From positions 1 through 18,344 of the forward strand of contig JAGLDN010000190.1 in NCBI GenBank assembly GCA_023145575.1: a stretch of 18,344 bases of DNA, given 5' to 3'. The position numbers and the translations under genes were made by a program. Shown in pieces: positions 15,361-18,344 of this stretch. Origin of the DNA: Psychromonas sp. (GTDB taxonomy: Bacteria > Pseudomonadota > Gammaproteobacteria > Enterobacterales > Psychromonadaceae). How positions within the stretch are numbered: the first letter of the stretch is position 1; every line of letters starts with the position of its first letter. Below the pieces are notes generated by a model, which was given only the letters and a program-made list of their open reading frames with translations, was not told the origin of the DNA and searched no databases.

Positions 15361-16001
15361 AAAGATCAAAATTAAATAAAGACTTTAATTATTAACTTGT
15401 TGTGCTAATTTAAAATTTGTTAACGCTGTTAATTGAAGTGTAAGTTTTTGTTTGGTTGGAAAATCTACAATCAAGAAGTAAGCTATTTTAAACCTCAAAA
15501 CAGAAAAACTATTTATTTTAATGAGTCTAACTAACCAAAAAAAGGGACTACCACAGGAAGCACAGAGCACAGAGCACAGAGCACAAAAATAATAGCTCAT
15601 CTAGTATTTCACAGAGAAAATCCATTACAAAAGCTATACTCGACAAGAGAACAAAGGACAAAGCTTCTGCTGGATAGCGTTTTTCTCTGTGTGCTCGATG
15701 GTTGAGCATGTTTTGATTTACGCGATCATATCATTGGAAAATAACTATTTTATTACGATGTATTGCAAATGAACTTAATAATCATCTGCCGTTAGAACAA
15801 GCTCAAAAATGCCACACACTAATAATTTTTATCCATGCGACGGGAAAATGCTTTATCTCGGATGTCACAGAAAGACACAACATGAGTTAACCGTCATTCT
15901 CTTTTCGAATATGCTAACTTAAGAGCTCGCTCTCAAGTATTGCGTAACGGTGGGGGCAATCATTTCCTTGCCCTCGCGGACATCGCAACTCAATCCAAAT
16001 A
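15361..16001. other. Non-coding gap downstream of the zinc exporter
   Basis: No supportable gene lies here. A 71-codon frame at 15385-15600 on the minus strand is Cys-rich only because of the heptanucleotide repeat it crosses, and it lacks a ribosome site. An imperfect palindrome, CTTAAGAGC-TC-GCTCTCAAG, lies at 15918-15937. No terminator with a T-run was found after the exporter gene. Confidence 0.5.
15559..15586. repeat. Heptanucleotide tandem repeat AGCACAG
   Basis: AGCACAG is repeated three times from 15559, with a fourth unit AGCACAA ending at 15586. A partly similar, inverted stretch, CTCTGTGTGCTC, occurs at about 15684-15695. It is non-coding and like the repeat at 6919-6946 in unit length and copy number. 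Confidence 0.85.
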
Positions 16002-16910
16002 TCAGTCCTGTCCACAATGGGAGTTATCTAGCATACAGTTATTCTCGCCTATACAAGTCTCGACCTGTATTGTCGAATGATCTATTGCGAAACGATCATG
16101 TAGCTGTTGTTGGAGATTTAGTAAAAAGTAATTATCCAATGATTCCTCATTCTTCACCAGATGAACCGTTAGTGCAACTTCTGTGGTGCTTAACGGCCAG
16201 ACATGCAAATCATGAAGGCGAACAACCTTATCAACGCTCATAAAATATTTCTTTATTTCGTGAATATCGATAGTTTTGGGTACAGCATCGATAGCATAAT
16301 TTATGGAATCTCGTAATAATCCCCAGGTGCCGATTAAAATAACAACGGTAAGAATAAGGCTAACCATCGGATCAATCCACAGCCAGCCTTTGAATATAAT
16401 GAATATGCCTGCTATAACCACACCTAACGACACACCTGCATCAGCTGCCATATGTAGGAAAGCTCCGCGAATATTTAAGTCATGTTTTTGACCTTTAACA
16501 AAAAGTAATGCAGTTAAAGTATTAACGACGACGCCAATAGCAGCCACCACAATAACGGTCATGCCTGCGACCTGGTGTGGGTTTTGAAAACGTATAATAG
16601 CTTCCCATGCAATGCCTCCGAGTACAACAAGAAGAAGAATAGCACTAGCCAAGGAAGCCATGACTGTCACTTTCTTGAAGCCATAAGTCCGAGTTTCTGT
16701 CGTAGTTTTTGTGGCAAGCACACTTGCCCCCCAAGCAAGTAAGAGACTAAAAACATCGCTTAAATTGTGCCCTGCATCCGCTATAAGTGCAAGCGAATGT
16801 GCAAAGAACCCATACCCAGCTTCTATCATTACATAAACGACATTAAGTAATACACCAATAGCAAATGCGCGATTATAATTGACTATTCCATGACTATGAT
16901 CATGACTCAT
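16002..16910 (-). CDS. Cation diffusion facilitator, CzcD/ZitB-type zinc exporter
   Basis: The protein exports zinc or similar divalent metals from the cytoplasm in exchange for protons. With the chosen start it has 302 residues. The N-terminus is the His-rich MSHDHSHG. Six membrane helices follow, with metal-site motifs in helix 2 (ADAGHNLSD, 44-52) and helix 5 (HMAAD, 153-157), the usual HxxxD arrangement. A cytoplasmic domain covers about 205-290 and includes LHDLHVWPL. The tail ETCIGENNCMLDNSHC adds three Cys and one His after the usual end and may bind metal. An in-frame ATG lies 30 bases upstream (16940), but AGGA at 16917-16920 fits ATG 16910 and the His-rich start is typical, so the shorter form is preferred. 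It appears to be a single-gene unit; no metal-sensing regulator is adjacent. Confidence 0.93.
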   Translation of the reverse strand: MSHDHSHGIVNYNRAFAIGVLLNVVYVMIEAGYGFFAHSLALIADAGHNLSDVFSLLLAWGASVLATKTTTETRTYGFKKVTVMASLASAILLLVVLGGIAWEAIIRFQNPHQVAGMTVIVVAAIGVVVNTLTALLFVKGQKHDLNIRGAFLHMAADAGVSLGVVIAGIFIIFKGWLWIDPMVSLILTVVILIGTWGLLRDSINYAIDAVPKTIDIHEIKKYFMSVDKVVRLHDLHVWPLSTTEVALTVHLVKNEESLDNYFLLNLQQQLHDRFAIDHSTIQVETCIGENNCMLDNSHCGQD

Positions 16911-17794
16911 ATATTTTCCTAATTTTGAAATCTCACACATTCCTAGCCAACATAGTACGATAACACGAGTTTAATTACTAATATTTAACTTGGGAATTTT
17001 TGAATCTGATTTTAGCATTCTCAAAGGATCCTGAGCAATTTATTTTATTAGGCGCTTAAATAACATTTAACGGGCCCGAGATGTATTCATTTTGTGTAGC
17101 TAATGGATAGAATCTAACTTCTTTTGCCTCACGATAAAGCGATTTTAAAGATTTATACCAATGCTACTTCAAAAATTATCCTTACCATAAAAAACAAGAA
17201 ATTTTAACAGAGTGCAAGATTGAATTTTTATGTTAAATTTTTAATTTGAATGGATCCTTCAACATACCTACCAACTTCTTTAACAATCTCATAATGCGCT
17301 ATGAATTTATTCGAGGCAGATATTATAATATTATCAAGCCCTTAAACTAATTGAATGCTACCCAATATAAACTTTCCTTTATTGAGGTGCATATATTGCT
17401 TCACTTCATCATATACCAAACACAAGCAGACAGCTCAGCATTGAAGAATTCAGTCCCATCGCCACCACAGCTCATAAATATTTTACATCCGCTTGTGAAA
17501 ATCTATTTGAATTAGTAAAGCGAACTACTCAACGGTACAACATTATATAATGAAACGCTTTATCTCGACCGATGGCGCAACTAGTTGTATTTATTATAAA
17601 AGGATTCCCCTCTTTTCCTGATCATACTCATTATGAGTGATTACGCCTTCATCTAAACATCCAAGCTAAAGCTAGGCATTGCATTTTTACGTCGCAGCAA
17701 GAGATAATTATTGCAACACTATTGTGGCAACTTTTGGAAATAAAACTAACGATTAAATTCAGCCTACACGTTAGCAATTGGCTGAAATGATTTG
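16911..17794. other. Long non-coding gap with decayed coding material
   Basis: Apart from the remnant at 17228-17475, I see no gene. The stretch holds the leader of the zinc exporter, the GC palindrome CGGGCCCG at 17071-17078 and the 13-base palindrome ACTCATTATGAGT at 17626-17638. The sequence AGCTAGGCATT-CAT at about 17671 also occurs near 14817 with one base different; it is too short to call a repeat family. Confidence 0.45.
17228..17475 (-). pseudogene. Frameshifted coding remnant of unknown family
   Basis: On the minus strand a frame from ATG 17475 reads MSCGGDGTEFFNAELSACVWY and stops at 17401-17403. Sense then seems to continue in another frame as DEVKQYMHLNKGKFILGSIQLV, then an in-frame TAA. 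After that come GLDNIIISASNKFIAHYEIV and KEVGRYVEGSIQIKNLT, ending at TAA 17228-17230. The amino-acid make-up is that of a real protein, so a gene broken by one frameshift and one stop is likely. I do not recognise the family, and chance cannot be excluded. Confidence 0.3.
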
Positions 17795-18172
17795 TTAGTC
17801 CTGAACCTCAAAATCATCTTCACGCAATTTTACGGTGCCATCAGATTGAATAACCCAAAGTTCATTAGTGATTATTCCATGGGCATTATTCATTTTCCAT
17901 CGAGAAGTTAATAGCCCACTTTTAGCATCAATAACTTTTATATTTGGCTCAATATAATCTACATCTGAAAAGCCATCATCAATGAGTTTTTGCCAAAAAG
18001 CCTGAATTTCAACCGCCCCTGTATATGTGCCAAAAGGCTTAGCATTCATGACGGCATCTTCTTCATATTGAAGCGCACAGCCAGCGGCATCGCCAGAGTT
18101 AAATGCATTTTTCCATTTTTTACTTGCCGCTTTAATCGCATCTAAAACGATTGTAGTTTCTACTTGATTCAT
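17795..18172 (-). CDS. NTF2-like (SnoaL/DUF4440-type) small protein
   Basis: The 125-residue product has the cone-shaped NTF2-like pattern. An N-terminal helix (TTIVLDAIKAASKKWKNAF) is followed by the family phrase NSGDAAGCALQYEEDAVM, the loop KPFGTYTGAVEIQAFWQKLI, and a C-terminal sheet with SRWKMNN, TNELWVIQSDGTVKLREDDF. Relatives include ketosteroid isomerase-like and SnoaL-like enzymes and binding proteins of unknown ligand, so no reaction can be assigned. It has no signal peptide and should be cytoplasmic. AGGAG lies seven bases before the ATG, and a promoter is seen at 18265-18293, so it appears to be a single-gene unit. The neighbouring gap downstream contains only a broken gene. Confidence 0.85.
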   Translation of the reverse strand: MNQVETTIVLDAIKAASKKWKNAFNSGDAAGCALQYEEDAVMNAKPFGTYTGAVEIQAFWQKLIDDGFSDVDYIEPNIKVIDAKSGLLTSRWKMNNAHGIITNELWVIQSDGTVKLREDDFEVQD

Positions 18173-18264
18173 ATTTTCTCCTAAAATAGATTGAAATTTA
18201 TAAGGCTAACAAGCATTTAAACTAACACGTTTTTATATTGTTTATTTGGGCACGTCTACATTTA

Positions 18265-18293
18265 AGTATAATTTTTTAAAAAATGGTAGTCAT
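18265..18293 (-). promoter_or_regulatory. Sigma-70-like promoter of the NTF2-like gene
   Basis: Read on the minus strand, ATGACT (18288-18293) and TATACT (18265-18270) are separated by 17 bases of A/T-rich spacer. Transcription would begin about 85 bases before the ATG at 18172. Five of six bases of the -10 box match consensus; the -35 box is weaker. Confidence 0.4.
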
Positions 18294-18344
18294 GTATGAT
18301 AGTTTCGTTAAAATCAAAAGACAAGTATCAGACGTCAACTACCT

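Noticed and set aside
15385..15600. 71-codon minus-strand frame
   Set aside because: Its Cys-rich start comes from the AGCACAG repeat; there is no ribosome site and the composition is not protein-like.
15950..16243. 97-codon plus-strand frame
   Set aside because: It overlaps the 3' end of the well-supported zinc exporter on the other strand.

Overview
The window looks like AT-rich gammaproteobacterial chromosome. The best evidence is the complete rpsF-priB-rpsR-rplI cluster at 2311-3993, whose products closely resemble the Escherichia coli proteins; priB between rpsF and rpsR is a beta/gammaproteobacterial arrangement. The genus cannot be fixed from sequence alone. By my estimate about 70% of the window is coding. 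Several gaps hold broken reading frames and the left edge holds a decayed IS3-type insertion sequence, which suggests ongoing gene loss around surface and accessory genes.

Layout. 1-302: right end of an IS3-family element with a frameshifted transposase. 388-672: a reading frame with two internal stops, directly behind a minus-strand gene for a DUF481-type outer-membrane barrel carrying a signal-anchor and coiled-coil N-terminus (676-1887). 2184-4083: ribosomal cluster with a promoter, a structured leader and a terminator; S6 carries a long octapeptide-repeat tail encoded by a 24-bp tandem repeat. 4343-6668 (minus): a two-gene operon of a flavin-dependent halogenase-like enzyme followed by a family-2 O-methyltransferase, a pairing that suggests tailoring of an aromatic or polyene product, although no backbone-building genes are in the window. 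7198-12951 (minus): two tandem paralogous lipoproteins made of about 7 and about 12 bacterial Ig-like (BIG2-type) domains. 13481-14701 (minus): an OmpA-family protein with a calcium-binding thrombospondin-3-like linker and a peptidoglycan-binding domain. 14702-16001: a non-coding gap with a copy of the ompA 3' end, heptanucleotide repeats and inverted repeats. 16002-16910 (minus): a CzcD/ZitB-type zinc exporter. 16911-17794: a gap with a decayed coding remnant. 17795-18172 (minus): a small NTF2-like (SnoaL/DUF4440) protein with its own promoter.

How the parts may work together. The ribosomal cluster is housekeeping. The minus-strand block from 14701 down to 4343 is mostly cell envelope plus the halogenase/methyltransferase pair: OmpA-type anchoring, long Ig-like surface lipoproteins, and possibly an envelope-associated aromatic pigment or small molecule. 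The gaps are large enough that these are probably separate transcripts, with only halogenase-methyltransferase forming a tight pair. No tRNA, rRNA or CRISPR array was seen. The most unusual items are the S6 repeat tail, the orphan halogenase/methyltransferase pair and the domain-by-domain relationship of the two Ig-like lipoproteins.
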